Shown here: positions 10,567 to 21,922 of the stretch, one piece after another
How positions within the stretch are numbered: the first letter of the stretch is position 1
Layout: every line of letters begins with the position of its first letter
Assembly: GCA_030704615.1 (NCBI GenBank)
Contig: CM060733.1
Span: forward strand, 10,168,001-10,232,000
Direction of reading: 5' to 3'
Length of the DNA stretch: 64,000 nucleotides
Origin: Takakia lepidozioides
Lineage: Eukaryota > Streptophyta > Takakiopsida > Takakiales > Takakiaceae
Position numbers and translations under genes: made by a program
The notes under the pieces: model-generated
The model's input: only the letters and a program-made list of their open reading frames with translations
Told to the model about the DNA's origin: nothing
The model's database searches: none

Positions 10567-11066
10567 NNNNNNNNNNNNNNNNNNNNNNNNNNNNNNNNNN
10601 NNNNNNNNNNNNNNNNNNNNNNNNNNNNNNNNNNNNNNNNNNNNNNNNNNNNNNNNNNNNNNNNNNNNNNNNNNNNNNNNNNNNNNNNNNNNNNNNNNNN
10701 NNNNNNNNNNNNNNNNNNNNNNNNNNNNNNNNNNNNNNNNNNNNNNNNNNNNNNNNNNNNNNNNNNNNNNNNNNNNNNNNNNNNNNNNNNNNNNNNNNNN
10801 NNNNNNNNNNNNNNNNNNNNNNNNNNNNNNNNNNNNNNNNNNNNNNNNNNNNNNNNNNNNNNNNNNNNNNNNNNNNNNNNNNNNNNNNNNNNNNNNNNNN
10901 NNNNNNNNNNNNNNNNNNNNNNNNNNNNNNNNNNNNNNNNNNNNNNNNNNNNNNNNNNNNNNNNNNNNNNNNNNNNNNNNNNNNNNNNNNNNNNNNNNNN
11001 NNNNNNNNNNNNNNNNNNNNNNNNNNNNNNNNNNNNNNNNNNNNNNNNNNNNNNNNNNNNNNNNNN
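10567..11066. other. Assembly gap (500 N)
   Basis: Exactly 500 N, so probably a placeholder of unknown true size. It hides the 5' LTR and gag part of the element that resumes at 11067. Any reading frame drawn across it is meaningless. Confidence 1.
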
Positions 11067-12810
11067 AGCAATCAATCGAATTGCCCAGGAGACAAGGAAA
11101 CACAGACCTGAACATCAGGTGACCAGTTATATGTGAAGCCGGAAGGGCGAGAAACAGTCATGACTTTGATGATTCTATGCCAGTAATCCAATTGAGAATT
11201 GGAAGCACGAACTAACTGATGTACTGATAGATGGAGGTCTGGAGTAAAATCATGACAGACAAATTAAGAAAGAAGCTTGGTATAAGTAACATGAAAACCA
11301 ATTACAGTACACATGCAGATCAAAGAAGTGTACACCATTGGGATTGATAAGAGGAGTTAAGATACAGATACAGAAGATGATTTATGATCACAGTAACTGT
11401 GTTGAAGATGGATGAAGTCAGGAGGCTTACCCTTATTATTGGGACGTCCGTGGCTGAAAACAGGCAGGTATTCCATGACTGGAATTCAGTTAGTACTAAC
11501 CGTGCATAATGGGATACACGAGATACAAATTACCACAAAGAAATCTAGTAGATTACCTGCTACAAGAAGACCTCGAGGAGTCAGAGAGTATGATGGAAAG
11601 GAGGACTGGATGAGGAGCAGGAAGCTACCCTATTGCTGCACACCCAGAGTGGGAGCAGGTTGCAGAGATGCGGCTGGAAAGCCTAAGTTGTTTAAGAGGT
11701 ATCTGCTGTGGTGTGTGACAGCAACACCAACTGAAGAGGAAACCAGCAGTTACCCATCACATTTCTATGAGAAAGAGAAGGAGAAATGGAAATCCTAGAG
11801 GAACCAGCCACTGTGAGTACAGGATGAAGTGGTGACTGGTTGGACAATCACAGCTGATGAGCAAGTGAGGGAAGTGAATGTGGGAACTAAAGAGGAACCG
11901 AGGATGGTGAAAGTAGGAGCTGATTTGGAGCCGAGAGTTTCTTTGAAGAAGCTAAAAGCTTGTTCATCAAATACAGAGATGTATTTGCTTGGAGCTATGA
12001 GGATTTAAAGGGATACCACCTGAAGTCTGTCAGCATAAGATTGAACTGGAACCAGGGTCAGTACCAATCAAGCAGGCGAGGTACAGAATGAATCCCAACT
12101 ACGCACAGAAGGTTGGAGAGAGATAAGAAGTTGGCTGAGGCTAAGTTTATATACCCAATAGAGTATACAACTTGGTTGTCACCCATTGTTATATCCCAAG
12201 AAGAATGGTAAACTAAGAGTATGTGTGAAACTACAAGAAGCTGAATGCTTGTACGAAGAAAGATATCATTTCCTTTGCCATTCACAGAAGCAGTATTGGA
12301 CACTGTGGCAGGCCATGAGATGTACTCATTCATGGATGGTTCAGTGGTTATAATCAAGTGCAAGTGGCAGAAGAAGACCAAGGGAAAACAGCTTTCATCA
12401 CAGACTGGGGGCTTATGCATACAAAGTCATGCCCTTTGGACTTTGTAATGCACCAGCGACTTTCAGAGAGTGATAAGTGAATTTTTCATGAGTATCTGGA
12501 TGATTTCATGCAGTGTTCTTGGATGATTTCAGTGTGTACAGCTCTAAGAATGAGCACTTACATAAATTGGAGTTATGTTTGGCCAGATGCAGGATGAGAG
12601 GTCTGGGCCTGAATCCAGAGAAGTGTACTTTCTGTGTGAACTCAGGGGTGCTTCTGGGACACATTGTGTGTAAGAGGGGACTTCTTGTGGATCCCAGGAA
12701 ACAGAGGCCATTAAAGCCTCTCTACCACCAGTGTGATGTTAAGAGTCTAAGGAGATTCCTTGGGCAAACCAGTTATTACAGAAGATTTGTCAAAGGTATG
12801 CACAAATAGC
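11067..12810 (+). pseudogene. pol: protease and reverse transcriptase (decayed)
   Basis: The protease remains (11200-11560) match the sister copy's IDGGSGVNIM region but carry many single-base indels. The RT region (about 11950-12810) includes the palm and connection. The frame 12513-12809 begins MFLDDFSVYSSKNEHLHKL, with the F-L-D-D box, and continues to RRFLGQTSYYRRFVKGM. The RT type (SGYNQ, LCNAPATFQR, FLDDFSVYS in the sister) is that of the Athila/Tat branch of non-chromoviral plant Ty3/gypsy elements. There are too many frameshifts for function. Confidence 0.85.
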
Positions 12811-12929
12811 AGCACCATTGAGCAAGCTATTGAAAAGAAAGATGCAGTGTTGCCTGGACAGCTGAATGTCAACAGGCGTTTGAGGAACTTACACTGTCAG
12901 TAACAACTACACCTGTGCTGATTAACCCT

Positions 12930-14630
12930 CACTGGCATGTAGTATTTCATGTTCACTGCGATGCATCAGGAGAAGCTGGGAGCGGTGTTTAGCCCAGAAT
13001 GTTACAGGAAATATAGATTCACCTGTGTACTATGCTAGCAGGTTGATGAACAGTGCTGAAAGGAACTATAGCACAACGGAAAGAGAAGCATTGGCAATGA
13101 TCTATGCAGTGAAGAAATTCAGGCATTACCTGTTGGGCAAGAAGTTTATGTTCTATGTGGATCACCAGGCTCTGATATACCTGGTAAACAAACCTCTGAT
13201 AAGCGGAAGAATAGCAAGATGGTTGATAATCTTGCACGAGTTTGAGTTCGAGGTTGTTTACAAGCCTGGGAGACTGCATCTTGTGGCGGATCACTTGTCA
13301 CGGTTATCAACAGGAGAACCAGCCACAGGAATAGATGATCAATTACCAGATGCGAGTCTCTTTGCAGTGGAGGTGCAGGGAAGTGCAGATGACTGGTTAG
13401 ATTGGCAGTGGCCAATCAGATACTACCTTGCTCATGGTCAGTGCCCACCTAGTTATGGTAAGGAGCAGAGGAAAAGAATCGCTATCAAGCTTTACCTTAT
13501 ACTATGGTAGGAAGCAGAATGTATAAGCTAGGACCTGATGGAGTACTAAAACGATGCTTGTACCACCATGAAGTAAATAAAGTTTTGGAGGAAGTTCTTA
13601 GTTATAAAGGAGTGGCTGGAGGTCATTTTGGAGAAGAGACTACCAGTAGGAAGATACTACTCGCAGGTTACTGGTGGCCTACTTTGTTCAAAGATGTACA
13701 CGAGTATTGTCAGAGTTGTGATGAATGTCAGAGGCTAGGACCTTTGCAGAGATCTGGAAGGATGGCCTTGCATCCTACAATGCCTACGGAACCATTTCAG
13801 AAATGGGGACTAGACTTTGTTGGACCGATAAACCCACCAGCCAAGAATACACGGAACAGGTACATAATTACAGCCACTGATTATACTACGAAGTGGGTGG
13901 AAGCTAAAGCTTTGAGGGACAACACAGCCAAGTCCACAGCAAGGTTCCTGTACGAGAACATACTTACACGATTTGGCTGTCCCTTAGAATTTATCAGTGA
14001 TCAGGGAAGTCACTTCATGAATGAGACCATTGAGTTGTTGACTAAAGAGTTCATGATTGTGCATAGAAAGAGTACAACATATTACCCACAGGGTTAATGG
14101 GCAGGCAGAGGCTACCAACAAAATACTATGTACTATCTTGGCTAAGATAGTCAATGCAAACAGAACGGATTGGGATACAAAGCTGCTGACAGCTTTGTGG
14201 TCATACAGGACTTCATATAAAGTCACCACTAAGTATACACCATTCCAATTAGTTTATGGTATGGAAGCCTTACTTCCAGTGGAATTCCTGTTACCTACCA
14301 TGAGAACGGAGTGGGGAAAGAGAATGGAATTGCAAGATTCCATTAAGGTCAGGAAACATGAATTATACCATGTGGAAGAAGTACGTGCTGATGCAGCTGA
14401 TAATATGACCAGAATTCAGATGAAGAGGAAGGAACAGTTTGATGAAGGCAAGTTAAAAACTTTTAAGACGGGAGATTGGTTCTATGGTTGCAGAAAAAGG
14501 GAAAGATTAAAGCTTCTAAGCTTAAATCACCATGGAAAGGACCTTATGTCATACAAAAGATGTATGATAACAACACCGCCATGTTACAAACCATTAACAA
14601 AGAAATGTGGGAAGAGTCAATGCCAATAAG
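12930..14630 (+). pseudogene. pol: RNase H and integrase (nearly intact frames)
   Basis: RNase H reads [39 protein letters not shown] and [16 protein letters not shown]. Integrase (from 13504) has the H2C2 finger (H in [11 protein letters not shown], then [12 protein letters not shown]). The DDE core has [29 protein letters not shown] and, after a one-base frame break at 14095, [18 protein letters not shown]. So D, D and E are all present. The conserved [20 protein letters not shown] follows. The C-terminal domain fades out near 14600, and no chromodomain is seen. Confidence 0.9.
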
Positions 14631-15747
14631 TTGAAGGGGTACAGTGGTATCCATGACAAACCATGCAGCATGATTTGCATGTTGAAACGCAAGAGCAGTC
14701 ACGGGCTGCACCAGTGTTACAACGGAGTATGGGAGCACTTGTCGCTAGGCAAGCATATATGCCAGGGCGGGCAAAACAAAGCGTGACACAGCCTATCACA
14801 GCCCATCAAGGCGACCACAGCCTATCACAGCTCATACGACGTGACACAGCCTATCACAGCCAATCAGGCAAACACAGCTACACAGCCTATCACAGCCCAG
14901 CACGGCGCAACACAGCCTATCACAACATACCACAGCGTGCACGCCTATCACAGTACCACAGCATCACAGCTATCAGCTTACCACAGTGCATCACAGCCTA
15001 TCACAGCGTACCACAGTATGACACAACCTGTCACAGCTCAACACAGCCTACTAGGGTTACACGATCCATAGAATCAGTGACAGGTGGACGCATAATAACT
15101 TCAGGAAAATGGCTGACGGAAAAAAAAAGACGGAAACCAGTTAAAAATAGACACGTGGAAGTCAGGGCGCGACACACAGCTGAGAAGGAAGTGCAAGAAC
15201 AGGTGTCATAAAGAAAGAGGACAAGAACGGCCGTCAAAAGGGATGAAAGGCGGGCCATTAATGAATACGGAAAAAGGGAAACGGAACAAACGGCAAGTAC
15301 AGAAAAACAAAAATTCTTGTCACATGTGTGATCCTAGTGGACTATCCAGCAGGGAAAGTCCACTAAAGAAAATAAAATCTAAAATCAGTCACAGCGGATA
15401 CAGCCAATAGAAAGCCAGAGAAAGGATCAAGAAAATGGAGGGAAATTAAGCGCAAGAGGCGGCGTCGTTCTGAGTAACGGGCGTCTCGACGGGACAGACC
15501 ATCAATGCTATAGCTTGGAAACTATGGAGGAACTAACAGACTATACGCTCGCAATATTACTTACGCAGTGGCATAGACACGAAAGAACAGAGCGGAGCTT
15601 TTCTCTTGAGCGATGCTTGCAAGCCCCGCAGGCTTACAAGAAATTACCCATAGCTTTTTGTGGCAACCATACGTTTATGCTTTGTGCACTACAGGCATTT
15701 TTGCAGTTGTTACAGCCAAAACATTTCTGTGGGTCTAAAAGAAGAGA
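14631..15747. other. Element-internal spacer downstream of integrase
   Basis: Apart from the CACAGCC block, it holds purine-rich DNA and a small frame at 15515-15751 that may lead into the next ORF by frameshift or splicing. Nothing recognisable is encoded. Confidence 0.5.
14785..15045. repeat. CACAGCC-type tandem repeat between integrase and the 3' ORFs
   Basis: About two dozen imperfect units of the form (A/T)CACAGCC with spacers such as TAT and CAAT. The same repeat theme occurs inside the LTRs of this family at 19445-19625 and 25197-25400. Confidence 0.9.
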
Positions 15748-16458
15748 GTGAGAGGAATGGAGGAAATCAGGGTGAAGAGCACCACAATTCTGCAGAAACA
15801 AACGATTGCTACCCCACAGGCGATACAGATACTGAAGGAGCTGAGATTGCAAGGATTGCAAAGCATAGATTGGACATGCACCATAGACAGTACATGTTTA
15901 CAATTTTTGCAGAACTTTGAGCCAAGGACAGGAACAACAACGGTGAAGGGAGTTGAATTAGTAATTACTCCCCTATACCTCCAGCAATTGTTTCGATTGC
16001 CAGCAGGTCAGGTGCATGTGGAGGAACACAGGGCAAGACTGCAAATAGGGGACTTATTCCAAGAAGGGAGTTTCTTTAAAACTCAGGGTTATGCTTGTAC
16101 CAAGGCCGTGTACCCAGGGCTAAAGGAGGTAGGCCAGGTATTGAACGTTCTGATTGCCATGAAACAGAACCAACAGTATTTGAGCAGATCCTTCACGGAG
16201 GAAATACTCAAAGCCCTGAAAGGACAAGAGGTAGAATGGGCGGACATAATGTACAACGCACTGGTGGAGGAGATGAAAAGATTACAAGGTACTACAGCAA
16301 AGTCTCCTATCATAGTGTCTGGCCCAATCATTGCTCAAATAATTCTTGATTCTGGCATACTTGATGCGCAAGAAAGAAAGAAGATGGGAGTGTTTGAGCC
16401 AGAACAGAAACCACTGCAATGGAAGAGCAAGGCTCTTCACACAGTGAGGGTGGACTAG
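15748..16458 (+). CDS. Retrotransposon 3' ORF, 236 aa, unknown function
   Basis: An open frame inside the Athila/Tat-like element, downstream of integrase. I do not recognise a catalytic domain. The pattern (GVELVITPLYLQQLFRLP, then an alpha-helical segment with EVEWADIMYNALVEEM) resembles the helical ORFs annotated as putative plant transposon protein in Athila/Tat elements. No signal peptide or membrane segment is visible, so an envelope role is not supported. The first in-frame Met is at 15748, with MEEIRVK three codons on. It may be part of a longer spliced product with the following ORFs, since all lie on the plus strand before the polypurine tract. Confidence 0.6.
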   Translation: MRGMEEIRVKSTTILQKQTIATPQAIQILKELRLQGLQSIDWTCTIDSTCLQFLQNFEPRTGTTTVKGVELVITPLYLQQLFRLPAGQVHVEEHRARLQIGDLFQEGSFFKTQGYACTKAVYPGLKEVGQVLNVLIAMKQNQQYLSRSFTEEILKALKGQEVEWADIMYNALVEEMKRLQGTTAKSPIIVSGPIIAQIILDSGILDAQERKKMGVFEPEQKPLQWKSKALHTVRVD

Positions 16459-16972
16459 CAGGGCAACCGAGACTAAGAGGCAGAGACGGGGAAAGACTGT
16501 AGTCGGGGATCCACTGGCTTCACGGATTCCGCATGATAATGTTTCCCAAGCTCATGTGCAGGAAGGGGCACAGCAGCACAGAGAACTGCTATTACTGGAA
16601 GCAGGACCTTCAGAGAGGGAGAGGAAGTTACTTCAGTATCACAGCCATCACAGCCAGCTGATCGGCTTGTCACAAGGTTACCAAGTTGTCCATGCAGTGC
16701 CACCAGAAATAATTGATTTGGAAAAAGAAAGGTTAGATATTCCAACTACAGAACAGATGGCAGAAATTGAGAAGGGGACCTTCTCTATGAATATTCTGGT
16801 CTGGTCAAGGAGACAGAGATTCCAGAGGTGCAACAGTTGCCCAAGGGAAATCCTGAGGTGCATATAATACACACACCTGTGTCGGAGGTACCACAGGAGA
16901 AGGTCATGACACTGCAGCACCGGTGATAGATGAAGTGGTTCAGGAAGAAAATCCGGTGGGACAATGGCCTGA

Positions 16973-17899
16973 GTGGTTCGTGAGACATCACACGTTGAGG
17001 ATCAGGAGGAACAGCAGCAACCTCACCATGATGACCCTCAACAGGCAATGCTGATGAGTTCCATAGGCAGGACACTTAATTTGTTGGGGACTTATGTCAA
17101 ATCCCATGTTCCAACTACCCAATTGACAGCCTTGAGAGAGGAACTCAGGAAGGAGTTTGAGGCTCGACTAGCCACTGAGTGTGCAAACAAGGTCGATGAG
17201 GAGGTCACTCTCAAGATGCAGCAGGACTTGGAGAATACAGAAGCGGCTTTGCAATTGGCCAAGGAACAATTGATTGAGGCAGGCCTCGCGCAAGACCAGT
17301 TGCACGAAGCACATAAGCAACAGCTATACCAAATGCAGGTGAAGCATGAAAGCAAGTTGCAAGAAGTGAATGCACTACATACGGAGTTGCAGACAGTGCA
17401 TGACAGGATGGCCATACAATGTGCTACACTCACAACTATGCTTGACCAATCTACAAAAGAAATAAACAGTCAAGCAGAAAAAAATATGAAGGCAGAAGTA
17501 GAGAATGTTGAGCAAATGAAACTCATTGTCATCATGAAGAATACAATCTGTCGCAATGAGAATACTTTCAAGCAATGCAGGCAGGTTGAAGCCGACCAAG
17601 AGAGGCACATCCTGGAATTGCAACAAACGGTCATGGCCAATAGAAATGAACTCTCTGTGGCTAACAAAGCTTGGAAGGAAGTCAATAATCTGGCTGTTGC
17701 CTATGCGAATTTGGTTGAACCTCATGCGAAGCGCATGGAGGCTTTACAACAGCAATTAGATGTGTACAAACTAAGAGAGGAGCACACTCTCAGAGCAACC
17801 ACAAGCAACTTGGTGGATAACCCTTATGCAGGTCTGGTTAGCACAAGGCCCAGTGGAGGGCAAAGCTTCACGAAAGCTCACCCAAAGCGAGATGAATGA
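16973..17899 (+). CDS. Retrotransposon 3' ORF, 308 aa, coiled-coil protein
   Basis: The frame is rich in Glu, Gln, Lys and Leu, with heptad-like spacing over about residues 60-270 (for example LQLAKEQLIEAGLAQDQLHE and NALHTELQTVHDRMAIQ). A long coiled coil is therefore likely. The start Met is arbitrary, because the open frame begins just upstream. The frame 17826-18059 continues the coiled coil (NVYSRIAELQEDVDGLQTQV), so a one-base frame break near 17890 probably splits one protein. A Pro/Thr/Gln-rich tail follows (18059-18283). No enzymatic motif. A structural or nucleic-acid-binding role in the element is only an inference. Confidence 0.55.
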   Translation: MVRETSHVEDQEEQQQPHHDDPQQAMLMSSIGRTLNLLGTYVKSHVPTTQLTALREELRKEFEARLATECANKVDEEVTLKMQQDLENTEAALQLAKEQLIEAGLAQDQLHEAHKQQLYQMQVKHESKLQEVNALHTELQTVHDRMAIQCATLTTMLDQSTKEINSQAEKNMKAEVENVEQMKLIVIMKNTICRNENTFKQCRQVEADQERHILELQQTVMANRNELSVANKAWKEVNNLAVAYANLVEPHAKRMEALQQQLDVYKLREEHTLRATTSNLVDNPYAGLVSTRPSGGQSFTKAHPKRDE

Positions 17900-18287
17900 G
17901 CTCAGACTGCAAGTGCAGAACATTGCCACAACTACTATAGACAATGTCTATAGTAGGATAGCGGAGTTACAGGAGGATGTAGACGGACTGCAGACTCAAG
18001 TGGAAGACCTCACTTCAAATATCGACAAAAGAGCCTATATATACCTGAGGAACAGTTAATGGCTTCTTATTTACAAGCAAGAACTTTGGCTTTTCAGTCT
18101 TCTTCACAGGAGGTGCAGGAGATGCCAATGATACAAGAGCCAGTACCACCAACACCACAACAAGTCACTGTACCAATAGCTGAACCTGTTGTTACTACAA
18201 CCACACCACAGCCCCACAGCCTGAGGTATGGGGCAATGCTGCTTTTAACCCACCTAAAACTCAGCTGCAAGGGAGTACAGTAGGGCT

Positions 18288-19238
18288 ATGATTATGCCCT
18301 TCAACCAAATTCCCATCATGTTGGATTTGGCTTGGAAAAAATTTAGTCCTCCGCAGTCATTCGCACATTACTACCAAATCATGCGCATTTGGCTGCCAGT
18401 GGCAACTAGAACTAAAATTCTTCCGAACAATCGACCAATTGAGGATCATCACTTTGCACAGTGTTGGCACAAAGCAGGTACCATGTTGAGGGAATTAATT
18501 GCTTTCCAAGTTGTACATGGATTCATTTATACCAAGACCAAGGAGGTAGCAAGTATTGTCATGGGATGCGGGTTATACTACGCTGCTTGTTTTCTGGTAC
18601 GTTATCACATGAGCAGCATAAGATGCAATCGCGCTTTCTGAGTTATTCCAGTGGAGATCATTGGGTCTTACCTTCAGTACCACCTCATATGTACCTATAT
18701 GAGGCAAAAGTTATGATGCAAAAGGGTTCTCAAATTCGTTCATGGTTTCAAGCGGCCTGGAACAATTTGTCAACACAGAAATTCGGCATTGATGATATTT
18801 TCTATAGGGACATGTGGCATGGAAATACTTGCACGGTGCACAAGTAATTGGTACCCCACTCACCTGGACAGCCAAGGAACTCAGTGTCTACACCAATTTT
18901 GCTGTTCAGCGGTTACAGCAAGTTGTAAAATATAAACTTCCAGACATGGTAGGACAACATTGTATGCCCCAGAGGATTCCATAAAAAGTTCGACAATTAA
19001 AACACCTGAGAGGTGATGACGATTCTGATACAACTGTTTCTTCAGCGGATTCTTTTGACATGGGAGAAGACTATGCAATTCAGATGGCAAAGAAGAAGCA
19101 ACGGGGGTCTCCTATGCCTGAAAGGTTACCTCGATATCAGCCTCCAGAGGGCCTCACTTATCCTGGTAGTGTTCAAACATCTCCGTCAACCAGTGACAGA
19201 CCCCGGGCTCGTACACACAGTCCGCCACAAAACTCTTA
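18288..19238 (+). pseudogene. Retrotransposon 3' ORF, broken, unknown function
   Basis: Frames 18288-18641 and 18461-18847 overlap and look like one protein with a frameshift near 18600. Readable segments are FAHYYQIMRIWLPVATRT, TMLRELIAFQVVHGFIYTK and GDHWVLPSVPPHMYLYEAKV. A further frame runs to 19238 with WTAKELSVYTNFAVQRLQQV, a TAA at about 18982, an acidic stretch (RGDDDSDTTVSSADSFD) and a basic Pro-rich tail. It ends about 70 bp before the polypurine tract. No family recognised. Confidence 0.45.
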
Positions 19239-19309
19239 ACGTCAGAAAGGTGCTCACTCACAAAGGTTTGTTAATCGCAATCAGTAAACTGTGAGGACAC
19301 GGCTTTTTT

Positions 19310-19325
19310 AGAGGGGAAGGGGTAA
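19310..19325 (+). other. Polypurine tract
   Basis: AGAGGGGAAGGGGTAA directly abuts the TG that starts the 3' LTR. Such a tract primes plus-strand DNA synthesis in LTR retrotransposons. Confidence 0.9.
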
Positions 19326-20278
19326 TGTTAGAGGACTGTCTGGGACTTAGACACTTATACGGGATCTGTAGGGTACCCTTAATTTTAGCACGGACTGAGA
19401 CCAACAGGAGCCTTAGGGGTCACAGCTGCACACTGTAGAGGGGGGTTACACAGCCCGTCACAGCCAACACAGCCTGTCACAGTCGTCACAGCCGACACAG
19501 CCAGACATAGTCAGCACAGCTCGTCACAGCCCGACACAGCCATCACAGCCAACACAGCCACACAGCCAGTCACAGCCCGTCACAGTTTCACACAGCCAGT
19601 CACAGCTTGACACAGCTGTCACGATCATAGGGAACGGAGAAGAGGACAGAGAACGACTGTGGGGAACAACACCTGCATATGGAACATGTTAGTTCACGGA
19701 CGACGGTTAGTGAGGGAAACGGTTAGAGCCAGAGGTAGGAAGATAAAAGGGGAAGTAAGGACTGATGAGGGGTTTTTTTTTGGGATTTTGATGGAAGCAC
19801 TTGACGGGGGAGGACTTCTTGGTCATGCATGAGAGGAGATCGGGCGGAAAGCAAAGATGGAGAGCACGGAGAAGGAGGAAAGATGATTAGTAGATGATTG
19901 TTATATGCAAAGCTGTAGTGATATTGTAGAGCAGATTAGAAACACAATGGCTTCGGCCTGATACCTGATAAATCATAATCTGATACTTATACGATACAAT
20001 CACACTGTGTAGAGAGATCTGAGTGAAGCTGTGGAATGAATTGAGAGTTGATGGAATCCGATAGATTGATGAACCAAACTGATACTTAATTATCAATGGT
20101 AAGGTAGCTAACATGAATGCGGAAAGGGAAACAAATAGGAAACACCCCCATGATACACTAGCTGTAGGTCATGACAGATTGTTCTGCACGGGCTGAGTAC
20201 TTAGAGATTTCCAACTCTTCTATCTTGGAGTTTCCGCCTCGGATAGCGAAGGGATGGGTGAGTAAAAGCCGCGCGACA
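19326..20278 (+). repeat. 3' LTR of the first Athila/Tat-like element
   Basis: Starts TGTTAGAGGACTG and ends GCCGCGCGACA. It aligns end to end with the LTR at 25077-26048. Its U3-like part carries the CACAGCC array (19445-19625). The flank begins CTTGTATGCTTGT, so the target duplication would be CTTGT, but the 5' side is in the gap. Confidence 0.92.
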
Positions 20279-20314
20279 CTTGTATGCTTGTATCTTTCCT
20301 TTCCTTATCATTGT

Positions 20315-20530
20315 GATGGACTAGTGGCAGCCTAATGGTGGACTAGTGGCTGCACTAGTGGTGGCTAGTGGCAGCCTAGTGGTTGGACTAGTGGCTGCAC
20401 TAGTGGTGGCTAGTGGCAGCCTAGTGGTTGGACTAGTGGCTGCACTAGTGGTGGACTAGTGGCTGCACTAGTGGTGACTAGTGGTTGTCTAGTGGCAGCC
20501 TAGTGGTGGACTAGTGGTGGACTAATGATA
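20315..20530. repeat. CTAGTGG minisatellite
   Basis: The heptamer CTAGTGG recurs many times, in higher-order units such as GGACTAGTGGCTGCA and GGCTAGTGGCAGC. Confidence 0.9.
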
Positions 20531-20873
20531 GACTAGTGTTTGGTGTGCACATGTGTTGTGTGGTTTTGGACAGTGATGTAATTGTGTAGCGATATGTATG
20601 CGCACGACACCAATTTTCACAAGAAAATGTAGTCCCAATGTGATCATTCTGGATTCTTAATCTTGGTGGATATGAAACAACATAAAATAACATAAAATTA
20701 CTTGATAGATCTAAAGGGATATGAAGGGACATGAGATCTGAGAAAAACTTGAGGTTGTGGAGAGTGGAAAAATGTGGATACTAATGCATTTGCCCATATT
20801 TGTGTTCTGATGAGCAAAGAAACCGATATTGGGGTTGATTCCCCAAAAGAACAACAAAACATCTATCAGCTAA

Positions 20874-21030
20874 AAATGCTGAAGGTAACCAATTGCAAAC
20901 TGAGAGAGAAAGAGAGGATATAAGCTTTGGACCCAATGGAGATGCATTTTAAAAATGTTGAAGGTAACCAATTGCAACTTAAGAGAGAAAGAGAGAATAT
21001 ATAAGCTTTGGAACCAATGGAGATGCATTC
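20874..21030. repeat. Two-copy tandem duplication of about 79 bp
   Basis: Two adjacent copies share AAGGTAACCAATTGCAA, a GAGAGAAAGAGAG run and CCAATGGAGATGCATT, with a few substitutions. Confidence 0.85.
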
Positions 21031-21174
21031 AGTGTAGGTATTCTATGGGGAAGTTATAATAAGGATTTGCCATTTATTGACAATGATGTGTGGTCTCCTC
21101 TTTAGCGAGGAGCCAATAAACCGCTAAATATACTTTCATCCATAATAAACTTGAAAACTCATCCATTTAATTTT

Positions 21175-21660
21175 GCCTCTCATTTTACAATAATTGGGAC
21201 ATTATGGTGCACGCGCAAGCTGATGGGTGGGCCTGCGCACGGACGTCTGGCTCCCCCCACCCGGACCCCCGCCCGCGCTCCGCCGCGCCCCCAGTCCGGC
21301 GCGGCCAGTCCGCCCGCCAGTCCGCTGCCTGTGAGTCCAGTTCCCCTCAGTCCGCCAAACCGCTAGTCTGCTGTGCACGCCAGTCCGCTGTGCCAATTCC
21401 CGCAAGTCCACCCAACAGTCCGCTATGCCCGTCTGCTGTCCCCCAGTCTGCTAGTCTGCCAGTTTGCGCCGGCCGAAGGATCTGGATCGTCCATAATGAG
21501 AAACCAATCCGCGCCATCTATGCCAGTCTCGGCCAGTCCACCCAACAGTCCGCCCGCCAGTCCGCCGCCCATGAGTTCGCTTTCCTCCAGTCCACTGATG
21601 ATGCCGCATCTGGACCGTCCATTCGTAAATGCCATCTGAGCCCTCCATTTTTAGGGCATG
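21175..21660 (+). repeat. Left terminal inverted repeat of the MULE
   Basis: GC-rich, with many AGTCCGC units, ending in the region CCCTCCATTTTTAGGGCATG. It matches the inverted right end at 47845-48223, with gaps. Confidence 0.88.
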
Positions 21661-21922
21661 AATACAAACCTTATCCCTGCCGCCTGCCACTTGCCAACAG
21701 CCGCGACCGTGCGCACTGATGCTCCTTGCACGTTGTCCATCGTGTCCAGTGTACTGCGGCGCGTTTCTTGCAGGTTCTGCAGTGTGTCCTTTGTACTGTA
21801 TAGGGCATGGACGTGGAAGCAGAAAGTGTTGATATACTAAAAACGGGATACTGGATTATACGACCTCTTCAACAAAATTTGCAAACACCCAAACCAGGAC
21901 CCTTCAACACGAAGGACCTCCA

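Larger units (their letters stand above)
11067..20278 (+). mobile_element. Athila/Tat-like Ty3/gypsy element, 5' end lost in gap
   Basis: The first bases after the gap match position 27759 of the sister element at 25077-31347. The order is protease, RT, RNase H, integrase (to about 14630), a CACAGCC-type repeat block, several extra ORFs (15.5-19.24 kb), a polypurine tract and a 3' LTR (19326-20278). Small indels are frequent throughout pol, and by eye this copy is more decayed than its sister. It preserves the 3' half that the sister has lost, so the two together define the family. Confidence 0.9.
20279..21174. other. Intergenic DNA between LTR and MULE
   Basis: Holds a minisatellite (20315-20530) and a two-copy tandem duplication (20874-21030). 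No gene is recognised. Confidence 0.6.

Noticed and set aside
10428-11136. Reading frames across the N run
   Set aside because: These consist of undefined residues over an assembly gap and carry no information.
15748-18283. Envelope-like gene downstream of integrase
   Set aside because: No signal peptide, transmembrane segment or furin-like site is visible. The ORFs look helical and coiled-coil.
21204-21719. Ser/Pro-rich ORFs within the left MULE terminal repeat
   Set aside because: Produced by the GC-rich AGTCCGC repeats. Several frames are open at once on both strands.
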